A DNA stretch of 64,000 nt from Pseudevernia furfuracea (taxonomy: Eukaryota > Ascomycota > Lecanoromycetes > Lecanorales > Parmeliaceae): NCBI GenBank assembly GCA_022315425.1, contig JAIUPT010000032.1:918501-982500 (forward strand), read 5' to 3'. Every line of letters begins with the position of its first letter. Position 1 is the stretch's first letter. The notes below the pieces were generated by a model, which made no database searches, was not told the DNA's origin, and saw nothing but the letters and a program-made list of their open reading frames with translations. The translations under genes were made by a program, and so were the position numbers. Shown here one piece after another: positions 36,571 to 48,000 of the stretch.

Positions 36571-37482
36571 ATGGCTGTGCGTGCTCAATTCGAGAACTCG
36601 AACGAGTGAGTTCTAGTGCTCGAACCCACACACATTTCCGTTTAACACTCCCCCTTAGAGTCGGTGTCTTCTCAACCCTCACAAACGCTTACGCCCTTGT
36701 TGCCATCGGAGCCAGCGAGAATTTCTACAGGTGCGCTGGCTTTCTAATTGAGAGAAACCCTGGCTGACATGGCGAGCTAGTGTTTTCGAAGCAGAGTTGC
36801 AAGATGTTGTACCAATCTGTCGTACTACGATTGCAGGCACGAGGATAATTGGGAGATTGACAGCGGGGTACGTGAATCCAATCCCTGTAAGCCTTTTCAT
36901 GTCTAGTACTGACCCAGGCTGCCCTTGGTCTCAAGTAATCGCAAGGGTCTCCTAGTACCGACATCTACCACAGACCAAGAGCTGCAACATCTTCGTAATT
37001 CTATACCCGACCAAGTCAAGATACAGCGGATCGAAGAAAGATTGTCGGCCTTAGGAAACGTGATATGCGCGAATGATCATGTCGCTTTGGTGCATCCTGA
37101 TATTGAGCGAGAAACCGAGGAGATCATCGCAGATGTTCTGGGTGTCGAGGTCTTCCGCCAAACCATCGCAGACACCGTTCTTGTTGGGTCTTACATGGCC
37201 CTCTCCAACCAAGGCGGGATAGTACATCCCAAAACCTCAATACAAGATCAAGATGAGCTGTCCAGCTTGCTCCAGGTACCTCTGGTGGCAGGCAGTGTGA
37301 ATCGAGGATCATCCGTTGTAGGTGCGGGGATGGTGGTGAACGACTGGATGGCAGTGACAGGGTTGGATACGACTGCCACCGAGCTCAGTGTTGTGGAAAG
37401 CGTGTTCCGCTTGGGCGAGGGGATGGGTCCAAGTTCGATCAATACGGCCAACAAGGACACCATGGTTGAGTCCTTCTATTGA
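36571..37482 (+). CDS. TIF6: eIF6, 60S ribosome anti-association factor
   Basis: Exons 36571-36605, 36659-36730, 36781-36867 and 36936-37482 give 246 residues, the standard eIF6 length. It starts MAVRAQFENSNEVGVFS. Strongly conserved blocks include CRTTIAGTRIIGRLTAGNR, GLLVPTSTTDQELQHLRNSI, ALGNVICANDHVALVHPD and GSVNRGSSVVGAGMVVNDW. eIF6 has a five-fold pentein shape. It is loaded on pre-60S subunits in the nucleolus, blocks premature joining to 40S, and is released in the cytosol by Efl1 and Sdo1. The acceptor before the last exon (CTCAAG) was chosen because it restores the invariant TAGNRKG; an earlier CCAG would insert extra residues. Confidence 0.97.
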
Positions 37483-37624
37483 GTCATTTGTTTGACGAAG
37501 GATACACCTGGAGTGGTGCGCTTGCGGAGTGAGATGGTGGGGCGATCCTAGGAGGAAGCAAAAATTCCGCTTCAGGGTTTCACTGCTGGCTTATAGCCGT
37601 GAACCTGGCAGTGAGGCCATGGAC

Positions 37625-38358
37625 TCAATTTTGAAGAGATGCAGTCTGCACGAGCATTTGTCAGCGCCGGAGCAAGACAACAAGGCATTCAATGTTACTC
37701 ACCACGAACTGTTCGACCCCAAGTTCGAAAAGCTCGCAATTCACACCAACACCTCCTGGGTGCTCGACAGGCGATAACGGATTCTTAACCACTGGATCAA
37801 AGTCAGACGTGCCTTTTCCACCCAATCCTACCCGCCCGGGCTTGCTTGTGACATACCGTACTCAACGTAGAGACTAACATATATCTGATGCAAGACAATC
37901 CTCAAGTTGTTCGTCTTCGTATCCGTGACCATGACGAACTTCAGCGAGGTCGGAGTTTCGTAGTAGTGCAGCTTGTAGTGACCCGTCCGGTACGAAATGA
38001 AGCTTCACCTCGAACCATCAGTATCTCAATTGTTCTGCTTCCCGTTCCCATGGAGTTGTGTACTTGTCATCTGGGCCCCCTAGCTTCCTGACCATGTTTC
38101 TCAAAGAGAATATTGTTCCGAAAACTAGTTTTGCATCATCCTCAGCACTGAGACCCTTGAATTGTGATTGTACATCCGAGACGCCATTCGCCTGAGGCGC
38201 TTTTGAGGAAGAGCCTGGTCGAGGTGCCCATCGTTTTTTGTATATGCATTCGGCTACCAGGCGTGTGTTAGCTGCTCAGTAGGATGCTGAGTGTAAAAGA
38301 GAGATAAGAAGAAAGACAAACCATGGCGATCAAAAACATAGAAGGAATAGACCACCAT
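37625..38358 (-). CDS. BET5: TRAPP subunit Bet5/TRAPPC1
   Basis: Five exons (38358-38322, 38253-38064, 38002-37857, 37791-37703, 37645-37625) give 160 residues. The longin-like fold is recognisable: MVVYSFYVFDRHAECIYKK, then KLVFGTIFSLRNMVRKL, YRTGHYKLHYYETPT, LRIVLHQIYVSLYVEYVVKN and a short C-terminal helix (LFELGVEQFV). Bet5 is a core small subunit of the TRAPP complexes that tether ER-derived vesicles and activate Ypt1/Rab1 at the Golgi. A fungal insertion (PRPGSSSKAPQANG) lengthens the first loop relative to animals. The last exon is only 21 nt. It ends 142 bp from the convergent TIF6 stop. The plus-strand frames here are shadows. Confidence 0.94.
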
Positions 38359-38782
38359 CCGGGCGATCTTGAGCAAAAGTCGACTACTCGTAGTCAACAA
38401 GAATGATGTTTTTATGCAAAGGGTAGAGTAGGTATGAAGGTATGAATTGTCAATAGAGTGTCACCAGTACTCCGTATGCCTTTATTAATGGCCGACCACC
38501 AGACGTACCTTAGAGTACAGACGGAGAAAGCACCAGGAACGTGAACCTTCCCTTCGGCTCTGTCCCGAAACTCGGCCGAGATTTTCTTGGCAACGGTCGA
38601 TCTTTCCCCAGGGCAGTTCCCACTGGTCCAAGTTCGCAAGGCTTCACCTTTCGATGATTTACGATTATGTAGAGAGTAATTCCTTCATCTGTGCATCCTC
38701 GAGCTTTTGACGCTGACTATGCGTTATTTGACCTTTTGCTTCAACACGGTTTTCTGCATACTACTACTATCACTACTACTCA
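38359..38782. promoter_or_regulatory. Divergent promoter, BET5 and CaMKK
   Basis: This 424-bp spacer contains TACTCGTA (about 38385) and TACTCCGTA (38468-38476), plus CTACTACTATCACTACTACT just before the kinase start. Confidence 0.4.
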
Positions 38783-41085
38783 ATGCCTCCCACACCTAAA
38801 AAGGAAACTTCGGTAGAAGATAAAGCGGGAATTGTGCCCTCCCATGGCATTTCAATTGACATTCCAAGCACCGGTCAAGGAGATGGTAGCAGACCTGCAA
38901 CTGTTAGGCACATGCATGTTCCCTTGCACGCTTCCCAATCACATGCGTAGCTAATATCTCACTTCCCAACTCAGGTCCACCCCAGCCTACGAAAGCCCAA
39001 TCAGACACCACCAGCGTAAGCAATCAAGCGCTAAGGAGGTCAAGGAAACATTGCATGCACGCTCAGAATATACCAATAGCCAGGATGAGGGTGGTGCAAC
39101 ACATCGCATTAACCAGTACATCATTAAGCAAGAGATAGGAAGGGGCTCCTTTGGAGCAGTCCACCTTGCTGTTGACCAGCATGGCGTTGAATATGCAGTA
39201 AAGGAGTTCTCAAAAAGTCGACTACGGAAACGCGCACAGTCCAACATCCTGCGTCGACCTCACGGAGCACCTCGCAGGACTGGTCATCTGGCTGCGGGGG
39301 TAGGTTTCAATTCTCCAATGCATCGAAACTCGTCTTCAGATATCACCGATCAGAAAGGAGAAGGCAATCCTCTGTTCCTGATCAAGGAAGAGATTGCGGT
39401 CATGAAGAAACTCAACCACGACAATTTAGTGTCTTTGATAGAAGTTCTGGATGACCCGGATGAGGACTCGCTGTATATGGTTCTTGAAATGTGCAAGAAA
39501 GGAGTGATCATGAAAGTCGGAATGGAAGAGCAGGCGGATCCATATGATGACGAGAGCTGCAGATGCTGGTTTCGGGACCTCATACTTGGAATCGAGTATC
39601 TGCATGCACAAGGAGTCGTTCACCGTGATATCAAGCCAGACAATTTGCTATTGACGGAAGATGATGTACTCAAGATTGTAGACTTTGGCGTCTCCGAGAT
39701 ATTCGAGAAACATTCAGATATGACGACCGTGAAGTCAGCTGGGTCACCGGCCTTCTTACCACCAGAACTGTGCGTTGCCAAACACGGAGGCATCTCTGGC
39801 AAGGCAGCAGATATATGGTCCATGGGTGTGACTCTGTATTGTTTACGCTTTGGGCGGATACCTTTTGAGCAACCAGGGGTTCTGCAGCTGTATGAATCGA
39901 TCAAGAATGATCAATTTGATTTAACCTCTGGCCCGCCTATTGACGAAAGCTTCAAGGATTTGATGGCGAGGATACTTGATAAGAATCCAGCCACGAGGAT
40001 TAAAATGGACGCGCTACGGGTACGTAATAGCGGACACAAGCGTAGATGACATTGCTGACAGAGGTTAAGGAACATCCATGGGTAACAAAGGATGGTAAAG
40101 ACCCTCTTCTATCAGCAGAGGAGAATACCGCAAATCTCGTCGAGCCTCCCACAGAAGAAGAGAAAAATCAGGCTATCACAGGAAATCTTAGCAACATACT
40201 CGTCTTGGTATGTCCCTCTCACGAAGTCAGGATGCGGTAGCGCTAACCCTGTCATAGATGAAAGCAGTAAAACGATTTAAAAACATCATATCTCACAAGA
40301 GACCTTCAGGGTTACAAGGAATCCTAGGCAAGGACACGCGGATGGTACAACCGCCATTGTCCATGTCCAGAGCTGAGAAGCGACCAGTGTTCCACAAGAC
40401 CCGAAGCTTCGACTCCCACGACCGAAGACCTATCGAACAAGCACTGGTGGCAGAGGGCGTTCACAGAGATGTTGATTTGGATGCGTATGAAAAGCCATTG
40501 CCAGCGCGACAAGACACCGCCATCGCGTACTCTCCGCAAACTCCAACGAAACGTCCCTCTGAACACGATCCTGAGCAGTCCCCATCAAGTCCTACTAACA
40601 ACAAGAGAGCACTCAATGCACACCCACAAGCTCACCGTCCACTGATGCATGCAGCCACTGCACCCATGCCCGTTGCTCACGGTGGCAAAGGTCAAGCACA
40701 TGATCCTTTGTCCGACCATCTCTACCTTGGACTAGGCCCTGGCGGTAGCTCTCGGACCCCTTCACCACCCTGCGTGAGCGAGTCGCCGCCAGCAGCAGAG
40801 ATGAAGATTTATGAAACGGCGTACGATATGGAAATCCAACGATTACGGGCCGCAAATGGTAGGGCTGCCACGCTATTTCTGACCAGGCGGGTGGAAAGAA
40901 TCGAGGAGTATCAGAAGTCAGACCTATTCATGAGAGGCAATTCAGGCGATGCACCAAAAGCGAAGACTGGCTTCGCGCGGGTTCTTGAGGAGGCAAGAAT
41001 GAAAGCTGCGAAAGGGGAGAAGCCTGCTGACGACCAAGCTGATGACGACGAGACTGATGACGTCAAGATGGATGATGCAACATGA
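38783..41085 (+). CDS. CaMKK-type Ser/Thr kinase (Ssp1/CmkC-like)
   Basis: Exons 38783-38907, 38975-40019, 40070-40207 and 40258-41085 give 711 residues. The N-terminal stretch STPAYESPIRHHQRK is typical of fungal calmodulin-kinase kinases. The kinase domain (about residues 87-395) has GRGSFGAVHLA, YAVKEFSKSRLRKRAQS, HRDIKPDNLLL, IVDFGVSE and FLPPEL. An Arg/Pro/Gly-rich insert after the Lys strand is the CaMKK hallmark. EHPWVTKDG and MKAVKRFKNII follow, the latter resembling an autoinhibitory/calmodulin-binding segment. The tail is Ser/Pro-rich and ends in an acidic run. Relatives activate CaMK and AMPK/Snf1-type kinases by T-loop phosphorylation. The first intron appears to use a GC donor (AG|GCACAT), the least certain junction. 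Confidence 0.9.
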
Positions 41086-42085
41086 AATGTTCTCGGGTTT
41101 AGACTGGCAGTGTTCATGAAGTAGGGTACTCGTACAGAGGCGATATATGGATTAGTCACCTAGGAATTACGAAGCGAGGCATTATAGAGGATGGGCAATG
41201 CCGTCTATGATGACAAAGGGAAGGTACAGAGAAGCGCCGAAAGCGTCTCATAGTGACTATCTCATAGTGACTATCTCATAGTGACTACTTTCAATCATGC
41301 CTAGAAGCAGCTCATGGACCGGAGTGGTATAAAGGTCCAGAGTCTCCATCCTTTGCTGCGCCCCTCGCTACCATGCACTGCAACAGCAGGCTAGAATATC
41401 AGGCAAATGTACTCCCTGTTGGCTGTACTCAAGACACTGTTTCTCTCGGACCCACTTGACAAATAATCGGGCGGTTACGCAGTAGCGGGGCAGGCAGTCC
41501 CAATATTTTGTTCTACCTGACTGCCAGCGCGATCATGATGATCTGTAGGCATGTTCCCATTGCTTGAATCTCGTGGTGCTCGTTGTTCAGTCATTGTTCC
41601 TCAAAACCAATCACAATGCAAAACAAACATTTCAAGATGTGGCAGCAAACAATGAAACATGCTCCGACTAGTTGCTGAGCATGTATATAGCCAGTAGACA
41701 ACATCAATCCTGCCTTGAAATCATAACACATTTGCCTTGGATTTTTGTGTCAAGAAATGGAAGCTCACTGAAAATCTTGGCAACTTAACCCAATTCAGAC
41801 TAAGCAGTTTCTTTAACCGCAGGTGGCAGCCGGGTAGAAACGACTTACAACTTAAAGTACGTGGTGCTTGCCCTCTCTGATTCCTACCTACTTTGACACA
41901 AGCTCATCACTCATCTGCCTGTACTTTAACTCCTTCCCCCTCCAAGAGCAACTTCTTCCTTCTTCCTCACACCTTCCCAAACATTTTGCCAACATCTTGA
42001 CTTACTTCACCGTGAATCAAGCCCACATACCACAAACCTCAACAGACTACTTCCGAATCACTCTCATTAACGTTACACTATCGCC
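41086..42085. promoter_or_regulatory. Spacer upstream of SKP1
   Basis: This 1-kb spacer lies between two plus-strand genes. It contains TACTCGTA (about 41127), a 14-bp triplicate repeat (41246-41288) and a pyrimidine-rich leader just before the SKP1 start. No coding frame is supported. Confidence 0.4.
41246..41288. repeat. 14-bp unit repeated three times
   Basis: TCTCATAGTGACTA occurs three times head-to-tail without mismatch in the unit core. It lies about 160 bp past the CaMKK stop. Confidence 0.8.
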
Positions 42086-42823
42086 ATGGCTGAGATGCAG
42101 AAAATCAAGCTCATGAGCTCCGACAGCGCTGAGATCACCGTCGGTACGTCTCAATCTTTCTCTGTCTCAGATGTCTCACTCATGGATTATCCTGTGGGCT
42201 TTGCTAACACCTGGTATAGATCGCGATGTTGCTGAGCGTTCGGTGCTCATCAAGAACATGATGGAGGACATAGGCGAGCAGGCCATGACCGAGGCCATCC
42301 CCATTCCCAACGTAAGCTCTCAACACCTGGTCAAGCCGCTACAAGAGACTAATCTATCATCGTAGGTCAACGAGGCCGTCCTCAACAAAGTAATCGAGTG
42401 GTGTGTCCACCACAAGGGTGACCCTCCTGCGACCAACGATGACGACGCCGATTCACGCAAGAAAACCACCGACATCGAAGAGTGGGACCAAAAGTTTATG
42501 CAGGTGGACCAGGAGATGCTGTTCGAGATCATCTTGGTAGGTTGACTGCGCTGTGTTACCTGAATTTCTAGTCTAATACGTCGCTCTACATAGGCGGCCA
42601 ACTACCTTGACATCAAAGCTCTTCTCGATGTCGGCTGCAAGACCGTCGCCAATATGATCAAGGGTAAGTCCCCCGAGGAGATCCGCAAAACCTTCAACAT
42701 CCAGAACGACTTCACGCCTGAGGAGGAGGATCAGATTCGCCGTGAGAACGAATGGGCCGAGGAGTAAGTGCACAATACGATCTCCTGCCAACATACCCCC
42801 ACTAACTTCATCACAGTCGCTAA
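42086..42823 (+). CDS. SKP1: SCF ubiquitin ligase adaptor Skp1
   Basis: Exons 42086-42143, 42220-42311, 42366-42536, 42594-42763 and 42817-42823 give 165 residues. Hallmarks are MQKIKLMSSDSAEITVDRDV, the BTB/POZ-like core, VNEAVLNKVIEWCVHHKGDP, EEWDQKFMQVDQEMLFEIIL and AANYLDIKALLDVGCKTVAN, then the C-terminal helices IKGKSPEEIRKTFNI and QIRRENEWAEDR that bind F-boxes. Skp1 links cullin-1 to F-box proteins; the Aspergillus ortholog SconC acts in sulfur repression. The last exon contributes only T, CGC and the stop. Without that splice the frame would end one residue earlier as WAEE, so the DR ending supports splicing. Confidence 0.97.
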
Positions 42824-43541
42824 ATGCTATGCCCTTCCGCCTTCAGACCTCAGCTAATGTGCCTTGCATCACTCGCACGTGAACTGGCCGGAGGCAGGGT
42901 GGCTCGGCATGGCTGCTTACGATTCATTGATGCAAGGCGTTTGGCAGTGGTCGGTTGTTTGTGGCTCAATTGATTGCATGCTCATAAAGGGCGGAGTGAT
43001 TCTGCCACCACAGGTTTTGATTTCGGTACTTCTCAGTCACACCTAGTTGTTGACCCCGTGAAAAATTCAAAAGGGCGCTCGTGCAAGATAGATACCCATG
43101 AAATAGAAATCATTTGCACCCTCCACTGAAGAAGCCCTTGCTGTGGTATGACAAGTCAACGGCCTACGTTTGGAGCTAGCATTTGAATCGTCTTCTCCAG
43201 TGTTTCAAGAGGATTTCGAAGAGCAATAATACGAAACAATGCGTTACGCTTGTCGTTCTAGTCGCAAAAGTACTATAAGTTCAAAGGCGTAGAAGTCCGT
43301 AGCAATCTCTATCACATGGCTTACTTCGTTGCATCACAATGGCCATGGTTGGATAGCAGAACTTGTTATTGAGTGATGTGGCAGCAGCATCTTCTGACTT
43401 GCCACTGGTAACGTTCAGTTTACACGACTGTGCGCCATGAATCCTTGAGCAGAAGCCCAGAGCAATCGACATGCCCGGACCATCAGACCACCAACATCGG
43501 TTTGCCCTCCGCTACATCCCACGCTCCTCCCCCTTTGTGAT
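42824..43541. other. Convergent spacer, SKP1 and RPL39
   Basis: This 718-bp stretch holds the 3' UTRs of convergent genes. Short frames in it have no recognisable pattern. Confidence 0.4.
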
Positions 43542-43902
43542 CTAGATACCGATCCTCGTTTTGCGCCAATGTCTTCGCTTTGCGTTGTATCTGTAGGCCA
43601 CCTAAGAGTCAGCCTTCATCCTCACCTACTTCCCAGCAAATGGGCCGCAGCCGCATCATCAGACTGGAAGACGGCCATTCCCATGAGCAGACCGGGGGGG
43701 GGGGGGGGGTTATAGAAGGAGCAAGCAACGTACCGGATGGTATTGCCAGTGCGTAGACGGATCCATTGTGGGATCGGGCGGTTCTGCTTCTGCGCTTTGG
43801 CGAGCTTTTGCTTGGTGCGGAAGGTTTTGTGGGACTGCGTTCATTTGGGTCAGTAAGAGAGTCACGAGTAACAAGATGGTTTAAAGCCTCGCTTACAGGC
43901 AT
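43542..43902 (-). CDS. RPL39: Ribosomal protein eL39
   Basis: Exons 43902-43897 (6 nt: Met-Pro), 43834-43734 and 43590-43542 give 51 residues, exactly the family length. The sequence contains SHKTFRTKQKLAKAQKQNRP, IPQWIRLRTGNTIRYNAKRR and HWRKTRIGI. eL39 is a tiny basic protein of the 60S subunit that lines the nascent-chain exit tunnel. The gene was missing from long-frame lists because each exon is short. Intron 2 carries a run of 16 G on the plus strand (C in the transcript; 43694-43709). A telobox lies about 340 bp upstream. Confidence 0.97.
43694..43709. repeat. G16 homopolymer in RPL39 intron 2
   Basis: Sixteen consecutive G occur on the plus strand inside intron 2 of RPL39, reading as C16 in the pre-mRNA. 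Length may vary between isolates or reflect a sequencing limit. Confidence 0.8.
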
Positions 43903-45058
43903 CGTTGGGGTTCCGCGAACGAAGATGATTCTTGTCGGTGTCGCAGTGGGAGGGTCGTTGTGATGTTGGGCCGAGTTTGTGTGGGAAAGTCTTAGCTCGC
44001 TTAGGAATTAGGTAATCGTATTCGTAGGGCAGGGAAAATGCCCCGTACACTCGCCAAAGTACGAGTACGAGTATCACGAGAAGACTTATTAGATTTTTTA
44101 CTCCCGCAGATACTACTATCTTGTAGAGAGTAAGTTTGTTGGATTTCTACAATTGTTCAGGTCGAAGGATTCCTTTGACTACTCGTAGTGCAGGCATTTC
44201 TGTCTCCTAATTATTGAAAAAAAATATAAGAAAATCCCTGATAACCCTAACCCTAAGCTAAAATTTTATGTTTCCTAGCGCGGAATTATACTCACCCGCA
44301 CAATAATTGTGCACTACGGAGTATACGCTCCGGATTATACTTGCAGACTTGAAGCCATAATTCTATGGCAGAATGACAAAATGCATCAGTGGAGCAGTAG
44401 CTGTGAATAGAGGCTTATACTGATTAGATTGCATCGGGGTCTCGGATGTCTCATCGGAGTCCGAGAGGAGTCTATGAGTTTTACAGTCTTTCACTTTATG
44501 TATAATAATTGTACCTTATACAGTATCTCGTAAAATAATAACGAGTACGAGTCGGATTAATTAGGAAGGGCTTGCGCTTGACGCTCTGATTAGCACCAAT
44601 CCAGGCAAGGGGCCCCTACCTTAGTGCCGAGGTTGAAGGGCGGGAACCGGGATCGCGCTCTTCCGAGCGTTAGGTATGTAAGGGTATCACGGTATGTACG
44701 GAGTATATATGTTCCTGAATCCTCATATTATTATTTTTATTGTATTTTTTATTACGAGTACGTACCTTAGAGTCATCATCACCCTCACCATCATCCTCTC
44801 TGACTCTTGTCCATCCTTTCTTTTCTTGAAATTTCATCACTGGCCGCATATCTTGAATTGTCCTGCTTCAGAGTCCCGCCTAACTGTAAATACTGCTGGG
44901 CGATCCCCCTCAATTTCCCTTTTTTAAATGGATGCCTAGCCCGAACTTATCTCCATGCTATAATCTCTTCCAGTCTCAGACTTGAATCGCTATCATTTTC
45001 CTTGTTGGCCTTTTTCAAGCCATCTACTCTGAGAGCTCTCCTCAGGGAACCGTCCATC
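43903..45058. promoter_or_regulatory. Divergent promoter, RPL39 and ABC transporter
   Basis: This 1156-bp A/T-rich spacer is dense in repeated short words. TACGAGTA/TACTCGTA occurs near 44060, 44066, 44180 and 44753. TACGGAGTA is at 44315-44323 and 44697-44705. A telobox is at 44243-44256, and an ATTATTATTTTTATTG-type tract near 44728. Confidence 0.5.
44243..44256 (-). promoter_or_regulatory. Telobox upstream of RPL39
   Basis: AACCCTAACCCTAA lies about 340 bp upstream of the RPL39 start. Teloboxes are established elements of ribosomal-protein promoters in several fungi and in plants; use here is inferred. Confidence 0.5.
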
Positions 45059-48000
45059 ATGGACAGCACCGCCGGTGATCTCAACAATGCCACCAGAGAA
45101 GTCGGCGCAAACATCGAGAAACAGCTGAGTCGAGGTTCCCGTGATGATTCTTCGTCAGGAAGAGACCTGGTGGGGGAGAAGCATGAGCAAAGCCCACATC
45201 CTTCGGGCTCGTCTTCGGATGACATAGCGCAACTGAAAGAGGTTGATTCCCATATTGTTAAGGTACCCGAAGTCAAGAAGGGCGAAGAAGCTTACGCACA
45301 TCTACCCCCGCACGAGAAGGAGGTTGTTAAGAGGCAACTGGACATACCAGAGGTCAAGGTCACTTTCACAACGCTGTACCGATATGCAACAACAAATGAT
45401 CTTATCATCATTGCTATTAGTTCTATATGTGCTATTGCAGGAGGGGCCGTCATGCCGTTGATGACTGTTAGTACCTTGTCTTCGAGTTTGTAGAATACAC
45501 AGCCTGCTCACGCCATTCCAGGTGATTTTTGGTCAACTGGCCGGCATATTTCAAGGTTTCTTCCAACAAACAATATCACATGCAGACTTCGATGCTCAAC
45601 TGTCACACTTCACGCTCTATTTTCTCTACCTTGCAATCGGAGAGTTCGTTACCATCTATATCTGCACCGTTGGATTCATCTACACGGGAGAGCATATCGC
45701 AGGGAAGATCCGTGAGCAGTACTTGGCAGCTATCCTGCGTCAAAACATTGCATTTTTCGACAAACTTGGAGCTGGAGAGATCACCACACGTATTACGGCC
45801 GACACGAACCTTGTACAGGATGGAATTTCTGAAAAAATTGCGCTTACGCTAACCGCAATGGCTACATTCGTGACTGCTTTCGTGATTGCCTTCATCAAAT
45901 ACTGGAAGCTCACCTTGATTCTGTCATCCACAGTCTTTGCCATTGTGTTCATCATGGGGGGTGGGTCATCGTTCATCATCAAGTACAACAAGCAATCGCT
46001 AGAGTCGTATGCCTTAGGTGGCACGGTTGCCGAAGAAGTCATCAGCTCCATTAGAAATGCCACCGCTTTCAGTACTCAGGATAAGCTTGCCAGGCAATAC
46101 GATGCACACCTGATAGAAGCTGAGAAGTGGGGTCTCAAGCTTAAGGTTGTCCTAGCAATCATGATCAGTGGTATGATGGGTGTGATCTACTTCAATTATG
46201 GCCTCTCTTTCTGGATGGGATCAAGATTCATTGTCGATGGCCAGATGACGCTTAGCGAGGTCCTCACGATCATGCTTGCTATCATGATAGGAGCTTTCTC
46301 TCTTGGAAATGTGGCCCCAAACGCCCAGGCTTTCACCACCAGTGTCGCTGCGGCCGGCAAGATTTTCAACACTATTGATCGAGCTTCTCCTTTGAACCCT
46401 ATGGATGACGAGGGTGAGAAACTTGAGCATGTGGAAGGTACAGTGGAGTTGAAGAACATCAGGATGATATACCCGTCGAGGGCCGAGGTGGTGGTAATGC
46501 AAGACGTCAATCTCAAGGTACCAGCTGGGAAAACAACAGCCCTTGTTGGCGCGTCGGGCTCCGGAAAGTCCACGATCGTAGGCCTAGTAGAGCGCTTCTA
46601 CGATCCTGTAGGTGGCAAGGTTTACCTCGATGGCCATGAGGTCAGTACATTGAACTTGAGATGGTTGCGCCAACAGATTTCCCTCGTCAGTCAAGAGCCA
46701 ACGTTGTTTGGTACGACTATACTTGGTAACATCCGGCATGGGCTCATTGGCACGAAACATGAGAATGCCAACATCGAACAGCAAAAAGAACTCATTATGG
46801 CTGCAGCAAAAATGGCCAATGCGCATGACTTCGTCATGGGTCTTCCCGAGGGGTATGACACAAATGTGGGAGAGCGCGGCTTCCTTCTCTCGGGTGGGCA
46901 AAAGCAGCGAATAGCGATTGCCCGAGCCATGGTCAGCGACCCCAAGATATTACTGTTGGATGAGGCTACATCGGCTCTAGATACCAAATCAGAAGGGGTT
47001 GTTCAGGCTGCCCTCGATGTCGCTGCGCAAGGACGGACAACAATCATAATCGCCCATCGCCTATCTACTATCAAGACAGCCGATAACATCGTAGTGATGT
47101 CCCAAGGGCGGATCGTGGAGCAAGGCTCTCATGACGAGCTGCTCGAGAAGAAATCAGCGTACTACAACCTCGTCGAAGCACAACGGATATCCTCAGAGAA
47201 CGAGGAGAAGAATGCAGGGGAGAATGCAGAAATGGACGAGTCCGAGGGAGAGCTCGTTATGTCCCTTACTCCTGAAAAGGAGGTTAGCCGGGAGAAACTT
47301 GAGCGCTCGACCACTGGCAAGTCTGTGTCGAGTGCGATATTGGAAAGCAAAAGCTCAAGCTCTGAACGTCAGTATTCTCTATGGACCTTGATTAAACTCG
47401 TGGGCAGCTTTAACAAGAAGGAGATCCATTTCATGCTCGTTGGACTTGTCTTCTCTATCATTGCTGGTGCGGGTAATCCCACTCAGTCGGTCTTCTTCGC
47501 CGAGGAGATTGTTGCCTTATCACTGCCTCCTTCGATGTATCACAAACTCAGGCACGATGCTGATTTCTGGTCTCTGATGTATCTCATGCTGGCCTTTGTG
47601 CAAATTCTGTCATTTAGTGCTCAGGGTGTAGCGTTTGCGTATTGTTCCGAGCGCTTAGTACATCGAGCCCGAGACAAGGCATTTCGGACCATGCTTCGAC
47701 AGGACATTGCTTTTTTCGACAAGGAGGAGAACTCGGCTGGTGCCTTGACATCATTCCTGTCAACCGAGACGACCCATCTGGCAGGCATGAGTGGTGTGAC
47801 TTTGGGCACCATTCTTGTCGTATGTACGACACTCATCGCGGCCATCGCCCTATCGTGCTCCATGAATTACAAGCTCGCTCTTGTATGCACAGCCACAATA
47901 CCAATCCTGCTTGCATGTGGCTTCCTTCGCTTTTGGATGTTAGCTAGGTTCCAAGAACGAGCCAAGAAGGCTTACGAGTCGTCTGCTAGCTTCGCATGCG

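Noticed and set aside
37529..38091. Plus-strand frames downstream of TIF6
   Set aside because: They are antisense to the five BET5 exons.
44243..44256. Telomere end or chromosome-fusion scar
   Set aside because: There are only about 2.3 units, it is flanked by normal genes on both sides, and similar short boxes occur in two other promoters.
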